Below, piece by piece: positions 17,659-27,071 of a stretch of DNA of 64,000 bases. The number at the start of each line of letters is the position of its first letter. Position 1 is the stretch's first letter. The notes beneath the pieces are model-generated. The model had not been told where the DNA came from. It did not search any database and saw only the letters and a program-made list of their open reading frames with translations. The position numbers were made by a program, and so were the translations under genes. The DNA is from Syntrophales bacterium (GTDB taxonomy: Bacteria; Desulfobacterota; Syntrophia; Syntrophales; UBA2210): NCBI GenBank assembly GCA_023230565.1, contig JALNXD010000011.1:22308-86307 (forward strand). Direction: 5' to 3'.

Positions 17659-19113
17659 GTGATTATGAAAGATTATCTACTCCATCTATTTCGCAATATA
17701 AGAATATCTGATCTATTCGATGTTGCCGTTATCAGCGTGCTTTCGTATTTCGTTTTGATATGGCTTAAAAAGACTGCTTCACGATTCGTATTTTTCGGAA
17801 TCATAATTCTTGGCCTTATCTATAGCGTAGCCAGATTTTTTCATATGTACATGACCGAATATGTGTTGCAGGGTTTCTTTGCTGTTCTTTTTGTTGCCAT
17901 GCTTATTATTTTTCAGGAAGATCTGCGCCGTTTTTTTGAACATCTGGCTATATGGCGCCCTTTCAAAAAAAACCCGCGTTCGGTAATCCCCGATGTCAAA
18001 GCCTTATCTTCGGCGGTAATCAGTCTTGCTCAGAAACGATATGGAGCTCTTATTATTCTGAAGGGAAAAGATTATCTGAATCGCCACCTCGAGGGAGGGA
18101 ATATACTTAACGGAACAATAAGTTCGGCCATCCTTGAAAGTATTTTTGATCCTCACTCATCCGGGCATGACGGTGCAGTGATTATCGAAGAAGGAAAAAT
18201 CAGTAAATTCGGATGCCATTTACCGCTTTCGACAAACAGCAAAAAAGTAATGAATCTTGGTCTTCGCCACACGGCGGCGCTGGGATTGGCAGAACGATGT
18301 GACGCTCTTTGCATTGTGGTATCCGAGGAATTAGGAAGTATATCGATCGCTCGGAACGCAAATATCACCAGACTCAAGAATCAAAATGACTTGAAGGATG
18401 TCCTCGAAGAATTTCAGTCTTCCGGAAATCCTCCGGAAGTGAAAAGGTGGCCCCGATGGTTAAGGGAAAATCCCTGGGAGAAAGGTGTAGCCCTGTTATT
18501 GGGCTGTACTCTCTGGATCACGTTTGGATTTCAGACAGAAACTATTCGTCGCGATTTTGTAATACCTATAGAATACCGCAACCTTCCCGTAGATTGGATA
18601 ATTGAGAATCAGGAGCCGAAAGAGACAACAGTAGCACTTATGGGATCAAAGCAGGCTTTCGATTTATTGCGCAAAGAGGACACACCGAAACTGATAGTTG
18701 ACATGTCGAATATAAGGGAGGGGAAGCAGGAAATTGTTCTCAGCCGGAACACGGTGGAGCATTCTTCGAATCTGACCGTCGTAGGCATACAACCGGGAAA
18801 ACTTTCCCTCACTGCCCATCAAACAGCGCCTGTGGATGTCCCGATCAAGGTAGATACCATAGGAAAGCTGCCGCAGGAACTGGTTCTCAAAAAAATAGAG
18901 GTAAGGCCCGAATACGTAAAAATTACAGCTAAGAAAAAAAGTAAACGGGATATTCAGGTCCGCACTGAACCGATTGACCTTGCCTCTATTAAAGAAACAA
19001 CCAAAATCACTCCAAGGCTGCTGCTTCCTCCGACAATGGAATTCACTGAAAAGAAAATTCCTCTTGTGACCGTTACTATCATTGTAGAGGATACATCAAT
19101 TACTCCGGGATAG
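17659..19113 (+). CDS. cdaA: Diadenylate cyclase CdaA fused to a YbbR (CdaR-like) domain
   Basis: This enzyme makes cyclic di-AMP from two ATP at the inner membrane. The 484-residue product has three N-terminal membrane helices (about 21-36, 44-60, 70-86), then a DAC domain with DGA at 171-173 and RHT at 203-205, the catalytic and metal/ATP motifs. Another membrane helix at about 275-292 leads into an extracytoplasmic YbbR region (293-484) of the kind found in CdaR, the usual separate regulator of CdaA. In Firmicutes cdaA and cdaR are adjacent genes; here both are one chain. The start is GTG 17659 or ATG 17665; neither has a strong ribosome site. Confidence 0.9.
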   Translation: MIMKDYLLHLFRNIRISDLFDVAVISVLSYFVLIWLKKTASRFVFFGIIILGLIYSVARFFHMYMTEYVLQGFFAVLFVAMLIIFQEDLRRFFEHLAIWRPFKKNPRSVIPDVKALSSAVISLAQKRYGALIILKGKDYLNRHLEGGNILNGTISSAILESIFDPHSSGHDGAVIIEEGKISKFGCHLPLSTNSKKVMNLGLRHTAALGLAERCDALCIVVSEELGSISIARNANITRLKNQNDLKDVLEEFQSSGNPPEVKRWPRWLRENPWEKGVALLLGCTLWITFGFQTETIRRDFVIPIEYRNLPVDWIIENQEPKETTVALMGSKQAFDLLRKEDTPKLIVDMSNIREGKQEIVLSRNTVEHSSNLTVVGIQPGKLSLTAHQTAPVDVPIKVDTIGKLPQELVLKKIEVRPEYVKITAKKKSKRDIQVRTEPIDLASIKETTKITPRLLLPPTMEFTEKKIPLVTVTIIVEDTSITPG

Positions 19114-19171
19114 GGATAATAAGATGTCTTTGTACCGCAAAGAGCGGTGAATCGGTTTTCCGCAACCGCAT

Positions 19172-19999
19172 TCATATAGGGGCAAATTCAGCCACCAGGA
19201 TTGTATGGTCTGAAGGTTTCTCCATCCTTCTGGCATCCAAATCAATATAGCAGTCCTTTGATCGGTCTTTAAGACAGCCGGTGGCCAGAATATGGTCAAC
19301 CCGCCAGCCTAATCCCCGTTCCAGTGAACGGGGAACCCTGTAATCGAAAAACGTATACAGACCTCTCTCTTCACGATGGTGTATTCTGAAAATGTCTGTG
19401 AAACCCCATGCGGTAAGACGGTCGAATGCCTTCCAGACCTCCGGATTGAAATCAACATGCCCGAGAAGCCGCTTCGGATCATGCACATCTATATTCTCCC
19501 GAGCGACGTTCAGGTCACCGCAGCATATCACAGGATCTTCACGGGACGAATGTCTTTCCAGATACCGGATAATCCGGTCAAACCATTCCAATTTATATTT
19601 AAATTGTTCATTATCCCGGCTTCTTCCCTGAGGCACGTAAAGGTTCATCAACTTAATACCCGAATAGATGCAATATAATACACGGTCGGTATCGGCAGGA
19701 CCTCCGTCATCGAATCCGAATGATACCATATCCAGTTCTTCCGCAGACGCAACGGCCACGCCATTGTAACGCTTTCCACCGCTGTACGCTATGTGATATC
19801 CAGCATCCTTGAATTCTCGATCAGGAAACTCCTTGTCATCAACCTTTGTCTCCTGCATACAGAAAAGATCAGGCTTGTGCCGGGTAAGCCATGGAATTAT
19901 TATATGAAGCCGCGATCGTATAGAATTTACATTATATGTCGCTACTTTCAATCTATCATTTTTTCCCTCGGCTGTATCATTTCCATCGTAAGCTTTCAC
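19172..19999 (-). CDS. xthA: Exodeoxyribonuclease III (AP endonuclease)
   Basis: Base-excision repair enzyme cutting at abasic sites and removing 3' blocks. The core begins LKVATYNVNSIRSRL. It has the catalytic Glu in CMQETKVDD, GDLNVARENIDVHDP, GWRVDHILAT and the terminal PSDHTILVAEF, all standard for the ExoIII family. The start is uncertain: GTG at 19999 follows GGAGG closely, a GTG at 20014 is possible, and the conserved part starts later still. It converges on the cyclase gene and lies 65 bases downstream of the acyl-CoA ligase stop on the same strand. Confidence 0.92.
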   Translation of the reverse strand: MKAYDGNDTAEGKNDRLKVATYNVNSIRSRLHIIIPWLTRHKPDLFCMQETKVDDKEFPDREFKDAGYHIAYSGGKRYNGVAVASAEELDMVSFGFDDGGPADTDRVLYCIYSGIKLMNLYVPQGRSRDNEQFKYKLEWFDRIIRYLERHSSREDPVICCGDLNVARENIDVHDPKRLLGHVDFNPEVWKAFDRLTAWGFTDIFRIHHREERGLYTFFDYRVPRSLERGLGWRVDHILATGCLKDRSKDCYIDLDARRMEKPSDHTILVAEFAPI

Positions 20000-20078
20000 T
20001 TGGCCTCCAATCACGCTGGCTAAAAAATTCTATATTAATACTGCTGAAGATATATATTATAAAAAACAACCGGTTCAT

Positions 20079-21683
20079 TCAAATCATGTTTCTTAATTCC
20101 CTGCGCAATATCTTCCCCATGGCGCTCTTCGGCAGAGCATCCATCAGAACAATAGATTTCGGTCTTTTTACAGTCGGCAGTTTTTCACAGCAGAATCGAA
20201 GAAGATCTTCTTCTTTAACCGCATCGGGATGCTTGAGCGCAATAAAGGCCTTCACCTCCTCCCCGTACACTGGATCGGGAACCCCTATCACTCCCGCCTC
20301 AAGAACTTCGGGATGCGTGTAGAGAATGTTTTCTATTTCTTTGGGATAGATATTCTCTCCGCCCCTTATGATGAGATCTTTCTTTCGATCGGTGATGTAC
20401 AGATATCCATCTTCATCCGCATAACCGACATCACCCGTATGAAGCCACCCGTTGTGCACGGCCTGTGCCGTCTCTTCCGGTTTGTTCCAGTAGCCCTTCA
20501 TGACGCAGGGCCCTTTGATGACGATTTCCCCCACTTCGCCGACCGGAAGCTCGCGATCCTTTTCATCGAATATCCTGATCGAATTACATTTCTGGTAGCA
20601 TATACCGATTGAACCATATTTGGGCGGCCGCCTCTGCGCTATATTGCCGCAGTTGACTGTTGTGGCCTCACTGAGCCCGTATCCCTCCCAGATATCTATA
20701 CCGTATTTCTCTCTCCACTGCCGGGCCATCGTGAGCGGCATGGGGGCGGAACCGCAGATGCATGTCTGAAGGGAACTCAGATCATATTTCGAGGCAGCCG
20801 GATGATTGAGCAGTTGAATATACATGGTGGGAACGCCCCGGAAATCGGTTACCCCGAATCTTTCTATGCACTTCATAGCTTCTTCCGGGTTCCAGCGGCC
20901 GAGGACGACCAGCTTTCCGCCTGTAAAAAATTCGAGATTCAGCGCAAAGACGCCATACCCATGGAAGAGGGGCAGCGTGATAAGAGAAACGCGCCGGCGG
21001 CTGACACCGTATACTTCCATATCCCGGCCTTCCGCCGCCCGGCCCCGGTCGTCCTCTTCTTTCACTGGGCCCTGCACCGTCATCCCCCAGGCATCCAGAA
21101 GGACCCGTTCATAGTAACCGGTGACATGGGTGTACCAGTTGTAGTGGGTCAGCATGACCCCCTTGGGCTTTCCCGTAGTTCCTGCGGTATAGATTATGAC
21201 TGCGGTATCGTCGTTATCCCTGTCCACTGCGGTAAGCGTATCGGAAGCTTCACCGGTGATGGCGGCGTAGGAAAGAGCATCGTCCGGCACATTCCCGCCC
21301 GTTACAATGATATGCTTCAGGTCCGGTGCATCGCCGCGGGCCTCCCTGACAGCTTCCATGTGATCGGCGCTCGTAATCAGGGCGGTCATGCCGGAATCCT
21401 TATACAGATAGGCCAGTTCGTAAATGCGAAGGGAGGGGTTCAGCGGAACCAGAACCGCTCCTATTTTAAAGATGGCGAAAAATGCCTGGATGAGCTCCTG
21501 ACAGTTGACAAGCTGCACACCTATGCGGTCTCCCTTCCCGGCTCCCAGGCTGTTCAAGGCATTGCCCAGGCTGTTGGCGGCGCGGTTCATTTCAACATTA
21601 CTGTACCATTTACCATTAGAATAGATGAATTCATATTCTCCGAATCGATTAATATTGTCTTCCGCCAGGCTTCCGATGTTCAT
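20079..21683 (-). CDS. AMP-forming acyl-CoA synthetase/ligase
   Basis: Activates a fatty or aromatic acid to acyl-CoA through an acyl-AMP. The 534-residue product has the AMP-binding P-loop IIYTAGTTGKPKGVMLTH, the A5 block GYGLSEATTVNCG, GWLHTGDVGYADEDGYLYITDRKKDLIIRG around the hinge (A7-A8) and the catalytic Lys in KSAMGKILRREL. An internal insertion rich in charged residues (PVKEEDDRGRAAEGR) is unusual. GGGAGG precedes ATG 21683. The gene is visibly richer in G+C than its neighbours, especially 20,900-21,600, which suggests recent acquisition. The substrate is not predictable. Confidence 0.92.
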   Translation of the reverse strand: MNIGSLAEDNINRFGEYEFIYSNGKWYSNVEMNRAANSLGNALNSLGAGKGDRIGVQLVNCQELIQAFFAIFKIGAVLVPLNPSLRIYELAYLYKDSGMTALITSADHMEAVREARGDAPDLKHIIVTGGNVPDDALSYAAITGEASDTLTAVDRDNDDTAVIIYTAGTTGKPKGVMLTHYNWYTHVTGYYERVLLDAWGMTVQGPVKEEDDRGRAAEGRDMEVYGVSRRRVSLITLPLFHGYGVFALNLEFFTGGKLVVLGRWNPEEAMKCIERFGVTDFRGVPTMYIQLLNHPAASKYDLSSLQTCICGSAPMPLTMARQWREKYGIDIWEGYGLSEATTVNCGNIAQRRPPKYGSIGICYQKCNSIRIFDEKDRELPVGEVGEIVIKGPCVMKGYWNKPEETAQAVHNGWLHTGDVGYADEDGYLYITDRKKDLIIRGGENIYPKEIENILYTHPEVLEAGVIGVPDPVYGEEVKAFIALKHPDAVKEEDLLRFCCEKLPTVKRPKSIVLMDALPKSAMGKILRRELRNMI

Positions 21684-21997
21684 GCTTTCCTCCCTTCTGC
21701 GATTTTAAAGTTTTATAGCCTATAGTAAAGTGATGCTCCGGATTTTTTTACCCGTTCTGTTCATTAACGTCAATCCGTAAGTGGGAGACTTTCACGCGAG
21801 CGTCAAGCCCGCGAGGTTTTGGAGGCGAATAAGGTGTGCGGCAGATCTTTTTTTGTGAAAAATAACACAGGCAGTGATACGAACCCGGAGATGGATGATA
21901 ATTATATTGACATCCGTCAACCATCTTATAAGATGATGAATAACCGGGCAGATGTACAGGGAAGAAATTATTAAATTATTATTTTTCCCTTTGCAGC

Positions 21998-22237
21998 GCC
22001 GGTACCGAATTTCCTGTTCTCGAATTAGCGGAAATAATCAGGCGATTGACCGGCAGTTCCTCCGAAATAATTTTCCAGGAAAAATCACCTGATGACCCTG
22101 TTCGGCGGCGCCCCGATATTTGCCGTGCAGAAAAAATCCTCGGCTGGCATCCTTCCGTCGCTTTAGAAACAGGACTTTTGAAAACGATTGCGTATTTTAA
22201 AACAAAAGGACACAAAAACCAGAGTCCCTGTTTGTAA
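21998..22237 (+). pseudogene. 3' remnant of an NAD-dependent epimerase/UDP-glucuronate decarboxylase-like gene
   Basis: The frame through 21998-22237 reads AGTEFPVLELAEIIRRLTGS, then PDDPVRRRPDICRAEKILGW and a tail EtGLLKTIAYF-like. This is the standard C-terminal end of extended SDR enzymes such as UDP-xylose synthase. Nothing matching the Rossmann N-terminal 240 residues is present upstream: the frame loses similarity before about 21998 and no start with a ribosome site is seen. It therefore looks like a truncated leftover. It overlaps the upstream frame extension of the following gene. Confidence 0.7.
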
Positions 22238-22295
22238 GAAATCCCGGAAAATTGCAGTGCATATTTTAAAATTCATTACCTTTGATTTCAGCAGA

Positions 22296-23447
22296 ATGCC
22301 TGTTGGGAACCGGATTTTTGGCGTGAAAATAAAAATCGTACTTTCCGTCATTTTTATCAGCTTTTTAGAAATAGGATTTCTAAAGGTTACATGGGCGAAA
22401 GACTTTCACTGGGGTATTCACGCTCGGCCCTGGCCGCAGGCAGAAAGTATTTTTCACACAGACCCGTACTGGCTGGGAGGCGATGGGGCTTCTTCGATAT
22501 ACCTTGGCGACGAAAGAATATTATGGCTTTTTGGCGACACGTTCATTGGTACCGGTCCATCCAGAAATCGAAGGAATGCATGCATCATAAGAAACAGCAT
22601 CGGGATGCAGCAGGGGAAAAATCCAACAGAATCCGATATTGCATTTGCCTGGGAAAAAAGTGATGAAAAGCCATCGGCGTTTTTCCCGGGGAGAGAAAAT
22701 CAGTGGCTTTGGCCCGGCAGCGGGATCCGTCTTTACAATACACTTTTTATTTTTTTCATGGTGATAGAGAAAAGCCCGAATGCTCTGGGCTTCGATGTTG
22801 CCGGCTGGAAGGCGGCAATGGTCATTAATCCGGACAAAAGCCCCCAAGACTGGCATATGCAGTGGTTAAGAAATCCTGACATTCATCACCGGTTGATTGT
22901 CGGAACAGGGAGTGTCGTTTCGGAAGGGAATTACGTGTATACCTGCGCTGTAGATTCTCTCACTCATAGAGTATATCTTCTTCGATGGCCTTCTAAGTCC
23001 TTTTTAAAAGGAAACCTCAGCAATTCCCAATGGTGGTCGAAACAAGAATGGATAGACTATACCGCCACCGATCCGCTCCCGTCATTTATTTTTCAAACCG
23101 GCGCAATGGAATTTTCAATTCATTATAATTCATCAATCCGGAAGTATATTCAAATAGAGAGCGGCCCTTTGGATGATCCAAAGCTTTTTTTTCGCACCGC
23201 TCCTGCAATAACAGGAGCCTGGTCGGCCGGCCGCCCTTTCTTTCTTCCTGAAGAATCCAAAGATGACACTCTTTTAATTTATGCGGGGAAAGCACATCCT
23301 TCACTATCAGGCGCAAATCCTGCGATCTCGTATGTGGTCAATGCAAAAGATTTCAATCGTCTGCTTTCGGATCAGGATATTTATTATCCCAGAATGCTCA
23401 AAGGCAGTATCGAAAAGATATTTCTTTCATCAGTTCCGCTGCAATGA
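22296..23447 (+). CDS. Exported DUF4185-like (beta-propeller, glycosidase-like) protein
   Basis: A 383-residue protein starting MPVGNRIFGVKIKIVLSVIF, with a hydrophobic export signal ending near TWA-KD, so probably periplasmic or secreted. The body has LGGDGASSIYLGDERILWLFGDTFIG, the repeated tryptophan/aromatic strands and WPGSGIRL seen in DUF4185/five-bladed propeller families related to glycoside hydrolases. No enzymatic residue can be assigned confidently. The frame is open upstream to 22188 but that stretch reads as non-coding overlap with the epimerase remnant, so ATG 22296 was chosen; its ribosome site is weak. Confidence 0.6.
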   Translation: MPVGNRIFGVKIKIVLSVIFISFLEIGFLKVTWAKDFHWGIHARPWPQAESIFHTDPYWLGGDGASSIYLGDERILWLFGDTFIGTGPSRNRRNACIIRNSIGMQQGKNPTESDIAFAWEKSDEKPSAFFPGRENQWLWPGSGIRLYNTLFIFFMVIEKSPNALGFDVAGWKAAMVINPDKSPQDWHMQWLRNPDIHHRLIVGTGSVVSEGNYVYTCAVDSLTHRVYLLRWPSKSFLKGNLSNSQWWSKQEWIDYTATDPLPSFIFQTGAMEFSIHYNSSIRKYIQIESGPLDDPKLFFRTAPAITGAWSAGRPFFLPEESKDDTLLIYAGKAHPSLSGANPAISYVVNAKDFNRLLSDQDIYYPRMLKGSIEKIFLSSVPLQ

Positions 23448-23478
23448 AAACAGGCATCTCGCTTAAAATGAAATGAGA

Positions 23479-24390
23479 TTACCGGGAAAGCCACATCATC
23501 ACAGATCGTGTGACGAGATCAGCGGCATCCTGCTGTACAAAATGCCCCGAATCGGGAATCGTTACCAAGGTCATATCTTTCTCGCAATATTCCCATGTTC
23601 CGTTCAAAGCAGCGGGAAGAATCGCCGTATCCTTCAAGCCGAATATGACAAGAAGAGGAGCTTTGATTTTGGGAAGAGACTTGGCCAATTTCTCAGGGAA
23701 TTCATCTTTTGCCGGATAATTTCGCTTGTAATAATTGAGCATTGCCTTTACATCAGACCGGTTGAATGCCTCAATGTAAGATTTTCTAACCTCTGGATCG
23801 GAAACCCAAAGAGAAAGAATCTCGGCATCGTTTTTTCCTTTCAGCGAGTCGGCATTAATATCGTATTCTACCAGCAGGTTGTTCTCCATGAAAATCTTTG
23901 CAATATTAAGATGGGCATCATGCTTTTGAAAATCCCTGGCATACTGACTGTGCTTTCGCTGTATCGGATTGTTGGCAATTTCCCTGGCAAGACAGAGTGG
24001 ATGAGCAACATTCATAATAATAAGCCGGTCTACCATTTCAGGTTTCAGTATTCCGAAAGCCCACGAAATGGCACCGCCCCAGTCATGTCCAACGATAATA
24101 GCCTTTTTCTCATTAAAATGACCGATAACGGCAGCAACATCTCCAACAAGCAGGTGCATGGCATATTTATCTATACCTTCCGGCTTGTCGCTTAAATTAT
24201 ACCCTCTCGTATCTATGGCTACGCAATGATAATGCCGAGAAAGATCCTCCATTTGACGGTGCCACGTATACCAATAATCCGGAAAGCCGTGAATCATTAT
24301 CATCAAGGGACCTTCTCCCACACTTGCATAATGAATCTTCACCCCGTCGTTTTCTACAAACCCATGCTGCACACGATCTTCAAAATTCAT
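23479..24390 (-). CDS. Alpha/beta hydrolase, epoxide hydrolase-like
   Basis: A 303-residue alpha/beta-hydrolase with the nucleophile elbow GHDWGG (Asp103), oxyanion motif HGFPDYWYTW (34-43) and the C-terminal GHFVQQ catalytic His, close to soluble epoxide hydrolases and haloalkane dehalogenases. The acid is probably Asp in FGLKDTAI. AAGGAGG precedes the ATG. The cap region carries several Tyr residues, as needed for epoxide opening, but I could not align them. It is divergent from the universal stress gene, with nothing recognised in the 280 bases between. Confidence 0.88.
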   Translation of the reverse strand: MNFEDRVQHGFVENDGVKIHYASVGEGPLMIMIHGFPDYWYTWHRQMEDLSRHYHCVAIDTRGYNLSDKPEGIDKYAMHLLVGDVAAVIGHFNEKKAIIVGHDWGGAISWAFGILKPEMVDRLIIMNVAHPLCLAREIANNPIQRKHSQYARDFQKHDAHLNIAKIFMENNLLVEYDINADSLKGKNDAEILSLWVSDPEVRKSYIEAFNRSDVKAMLNYYKRNYPAKDEFPEKLAKSLPKIKAPLLVIFGLKDTAILPAALNGTWEYCEKDMTLVTIPDSGHFVQQDAADLVTRSVMMWLSR

Positions 24391-24672
24391 TTCAAGCCTC
24401 CTTATGAAATTTAAGCAGATTCCTCCTGCCGCAATCCGTTACTTTTCGGCCTGCAGGGCCCCATTAAAAGCTCTTGATATAACTTGTGACCATACCGTAA
24501 AGCAAAATCTGTCGCAATATGAAATCAGCTTTTTACGATCGAACATGGTACGAAAAGAAGACACAAAATCTAAATCTTTTACACTCATTATTGATTCTTT
24601 TTTTCAATTAGTTCTTGATTATCTTTACTCCTTGTGAAAAATTGAATAAAACTATCGAATTAGGAGGAAATA

Positions 24673-25107
24673 ATGTTTAAGAAAATTCTCTATCCGACAG
24701 ATTTCTCCGATGTGGCCTTCAAAGCGCTTGCTGTTATCGAAAAGTTGAAAGATGCAGGCACAGAAGAGGTCATAGCAATTCATATCATTGACCAACGAAA
24801 TCTTGATGCCATGACTAAACTTAATACGGAAATGGCTATAGAAGTAAGGGAAAAACAGATGGAGCACATAAAAAATGAAATGGAATCCATTGAAAAAGAA
24901 CTTGCCTCAAAGGGGTTCAGGGTCAAGACTAGAATTGAAGCCGATATCCCGTTCCGCGCTATTCTTAAGGCAGAGGAAGAAGAAAATGCTTCGGCCATCG
25001 TGATAGGTTCTCATGGGATGAGCAATTTATCTGAAATGCTTCTAGGGTCCGTATCAGAAAAAGTGATCAGAAAAGCGAAAAAACCGGTAATAGTAGTTAA
25101 AAGATAA
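24673..25107 (+). CDS. Universal stress protein, UspA family
   Basis: A 144-residue single-domain protein. It opens MFKKILYPTDFSDVAFKAL and ends with the ATP-binding motif IGSHGMSNLSEMLLGSVSEKV (G-x2-G-x9-G-S), placing it among ATP-binding Usp proteins. TAGGAGG lies nine bases before the ATG. It stands alone between a divergent hydrolase and a terminator, consistent with its own stress-responsive promoter, though none was identified with confidence. Confidence 0.93.
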   Translation: MFKKILYPTDFSDVAFKALAVIEKLKDAGTEEVIAIHIIDQRNLDAMTKLNTEMAIEVREKQMEHIKNEMESIEKELASKGFRVKTRIEADIPFRAILKAEEEENASAIVIGSHGMSNLSEMLLGSVSEKVIRKAKKPVIVVKR

Positions 25108-25133
25108 TACGAGTATACATATTGTTATCACTT

Positions 25134-25167
25134 GCCGCCGTTTAGTCTTTACAGAAGAAACGGCGGC
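25134..25167. terminator. Hairpin between usp and uvrC
   Basis: GCCGCCGTTT (25134-25143) pairs perfectly with AAACGGCGGC (25158-25167), then TTCTTTC. It sits between converging genes and could serve both strands. Confidence 0.75.
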
Positions 25168-25172
25168 TTCTT

Positions 25173-27071
25173 TCACGCATTATATTCTTTACCGGAATTT
25201 TCTTTTCCTTTTCTTTGCTGCAAGGAACGGCTGAAATATTCCTTAATTCTTGCGGCGATCACTGGTCCTATACCGGAGACAGAGGCAATCTCCTCAAGGG
25301 AAGCCTCTTTGATATCCTGAATGCTTTTAAAGTGGGAAAGAAGAGCCCTTTTCTTCCATTCTCCTATTCCCGCGACACCATCAAGTTCTGACTGAAAATC
25401 ATCTTTTAATTTAATATTACGGTAATAGGCAATGGCAAATCTGTGAGACTCGTCCCTGATCCGCTGAAGCAGTTTAAGAACTGAAGGAGTTGATGAAAGG
25501 TAAAGAGGATTTTTTCTTCCAGGAAGGTAGATCCTGTCTTCATCTTTTCGGACTTTTGTGCTGCTTTTTTTCGATTTCAGCCTCGATTCTTTCGCGAGGC
25601 CTACTGCATCTACATCTTTAATGCCCAACTCAGACAATACCGTTAAGGCAATACCGAGCTGCCCTTTTCCGCCATCAATAACAATCAGATCGGGAAGATC
25701 TTCCTTACCGGCAAACCGCCGTAAAAGCATCTCGTACATCATGCCGTAGTCTCCGGCATCAGGAGCCGCTTTGATTTTGAAACGGCGATATAAAGAAGTA
25801 TCAGCTTTTCCGTCAAGAAATACTACCATTGAACCAACAGCGTAGCGTCCCTGAAGTCCCGAAATGTCAAAACACTCGATTCTTCCCGGTACTTTCTTCA
25901 ATTGAAGTGCAAGGGCACTTTCCTTGAGAATATCCTCCGTATTTTCAGCGGCCCTTTGCTCAGACATCATGGCAGTCCTTGCATTATCTTCCGCCATTGA
26001 CAGAAGATCCGCCCCTGCCCCTCTTTTTGGTACAAGTATTGAAACCTTTTTCCCTCCCGCTTCTGTAAGCCACTCTTCAATTACCGTGCTCTCTTCCAAT
26101 GGTTCGGAAACGAGAATATCCTTTGGAATCGCAGCTCCTCGATCGTAATACTGCTTCAGAAGAGAAGATATAATCTCAGCCATCGGAGCATTGGCCCTGA
26201 GAAGCGAAAAGCTGCGTCGTCCGGTGATGATTCCTTTCCTCACATGAATGGTGTACACCTGAATTTTGTCATTGCTACGCCAGAGGCCGAAAACATCCTG
26301 GTCTCTTTGAGAAGACGAAACGACCCGCTGTTTTTCAAGAGTCGCTTCTATCGCATTGATTCTGTCCCTGCATCGGGCAGCTTCCTCAAAATCAAGGTTA
26401 TTTGAAGCCTCTTTCATCTTTTGGGTAAGCATCGATGTTATTTTCTTTTCACGGCCCTCCATAAAGAGAACCGCTGCATAAAGGATGGAATTATATTCCT
26501 TGCTGCCGACAAGACCGACACAGGGAGCGAGACAACGTTTTATTTCATATTCGATGCAGGGGCGCCTTCGGCTCTTGAACTCCAGATCCCTGCAGGTTCT
26601 AAGAGGAAATAGCTGATGCAGGAAATGGAGCGTTTTTTTTACGGCAGCGCTTGACGAATAGGGACCGAAGTAGCGGGCTTTATCCCTTTTGATCCGCCGC
26701 ACCAATTCAAAGCGGGGAAATTCTCTCTTCAGATCCAGACGAATGCAAAAATAGGCCTTATCATCTCTGAGCATCACATTATATCGGGGTTTGAATTTTT
26801 TTATCAGAGTATTTTCAAGAATAAGTGCCTCTTTTTCAGTATTCGTAACTACCCATTCGAAATCAGCTATTTTGGGAACCATGAAAGGGATCATGGGCCG
26901 GCCATCGGTCACACCGAAATACGAACGGACACGGCTTTTCAGATTTTTTGCCTTTCCTATATATATGACCTTTCCCTTTACATCCTTCATCAGGTAGACA
27001 CCAGGCGTTGTCGGTGTCCGATTCAGTTTGTCTGCCCTTTTTTCTTCTGTATTCACATCTTCTCCCGTCAC
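25173..27071 (-). CDS. uvrC: Excinuclease ABC subunit C
   Basis: UvrC makes the two incisions in nucleotide excision repair. The 632-residue product has the N-terminal GIY-YIG nuclease ([20 protein letters not shown], about 23-42), a UVR motif ([20 protein letters not shown]), the RNase H-like C-terminal nuclease ([11 protein letters not shown] and VIDGGKGQL) and a terminal helix-hairpin-helix ([19 protein letters not shown]). Its ATG overlaps the uvrB stop by four bases, so the two are translationally coupled. Confidence 0.97.
   Translation of the reverse strand: MTGEDVNTEEKRADKLNRTPTTPGVYLMKDVKGKVIYIGKAKNLKSRVRSYFGVTDGRPMIPFMVPKIADFEWVVTNTEKEALILENTLIKKFKPRYNVMLRDDKAYFCIRLDLKREFPRFELVRRIKRDKARYFGPYSSSAAVKKTLHFLHQLFPLRTCRDLEFKSRRRPCIEYEIKRCLAPCVGLVGSKEYNSILYAAVLFMEGREKKITSMLTQKMKEASNNLDFEEAARCRDRINAIEATLEKQRVVSSSQRDQDVFGLWRSNDKIQVYTIHVRKGIITGRRSFSLLRANAPMAEIISSLLKQYYDRGAAIPKDILVSEPLEESTVIEEWLTEAGGKKVSILVPKRGAGADLLSMAEDNARTAMMSEQRAAENTEDILKESALALQLKKVPGRIECFDISGLQGRYAVGSMVVFLDGKADTSLYRRFKIKAAPDAGDYGMMYEMLLRRFAGKEDLPDLIVIDGGKGQLGIALTVLSELGIKDVDAVGLAKESRLKSKKSSTKVRKDEDRIYLPGRKNPLYLSSTPSVLKLLQRIRDESHRFAIAYYRNIKLKDDFQSELDGVAGIGEWKKRALLSHFKSIQDIKEASLEEIASVSGIGPVIAARIKEYFSRSLQQRKGKENSGKEYNA

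Noticed and set aside
20802..21725. 307-codon plus-strand frame opposite the acyl-CoA ligase
   Set aside because: An effect of high G+C; no motifs, while the other strand has all acyl-CoA ligase blocks.
21900..21945. TTGACA...TATAAG pair as promoter
   Set aside because: Spacer of about 14 bases is too short for a normal sigma-70 promoter.
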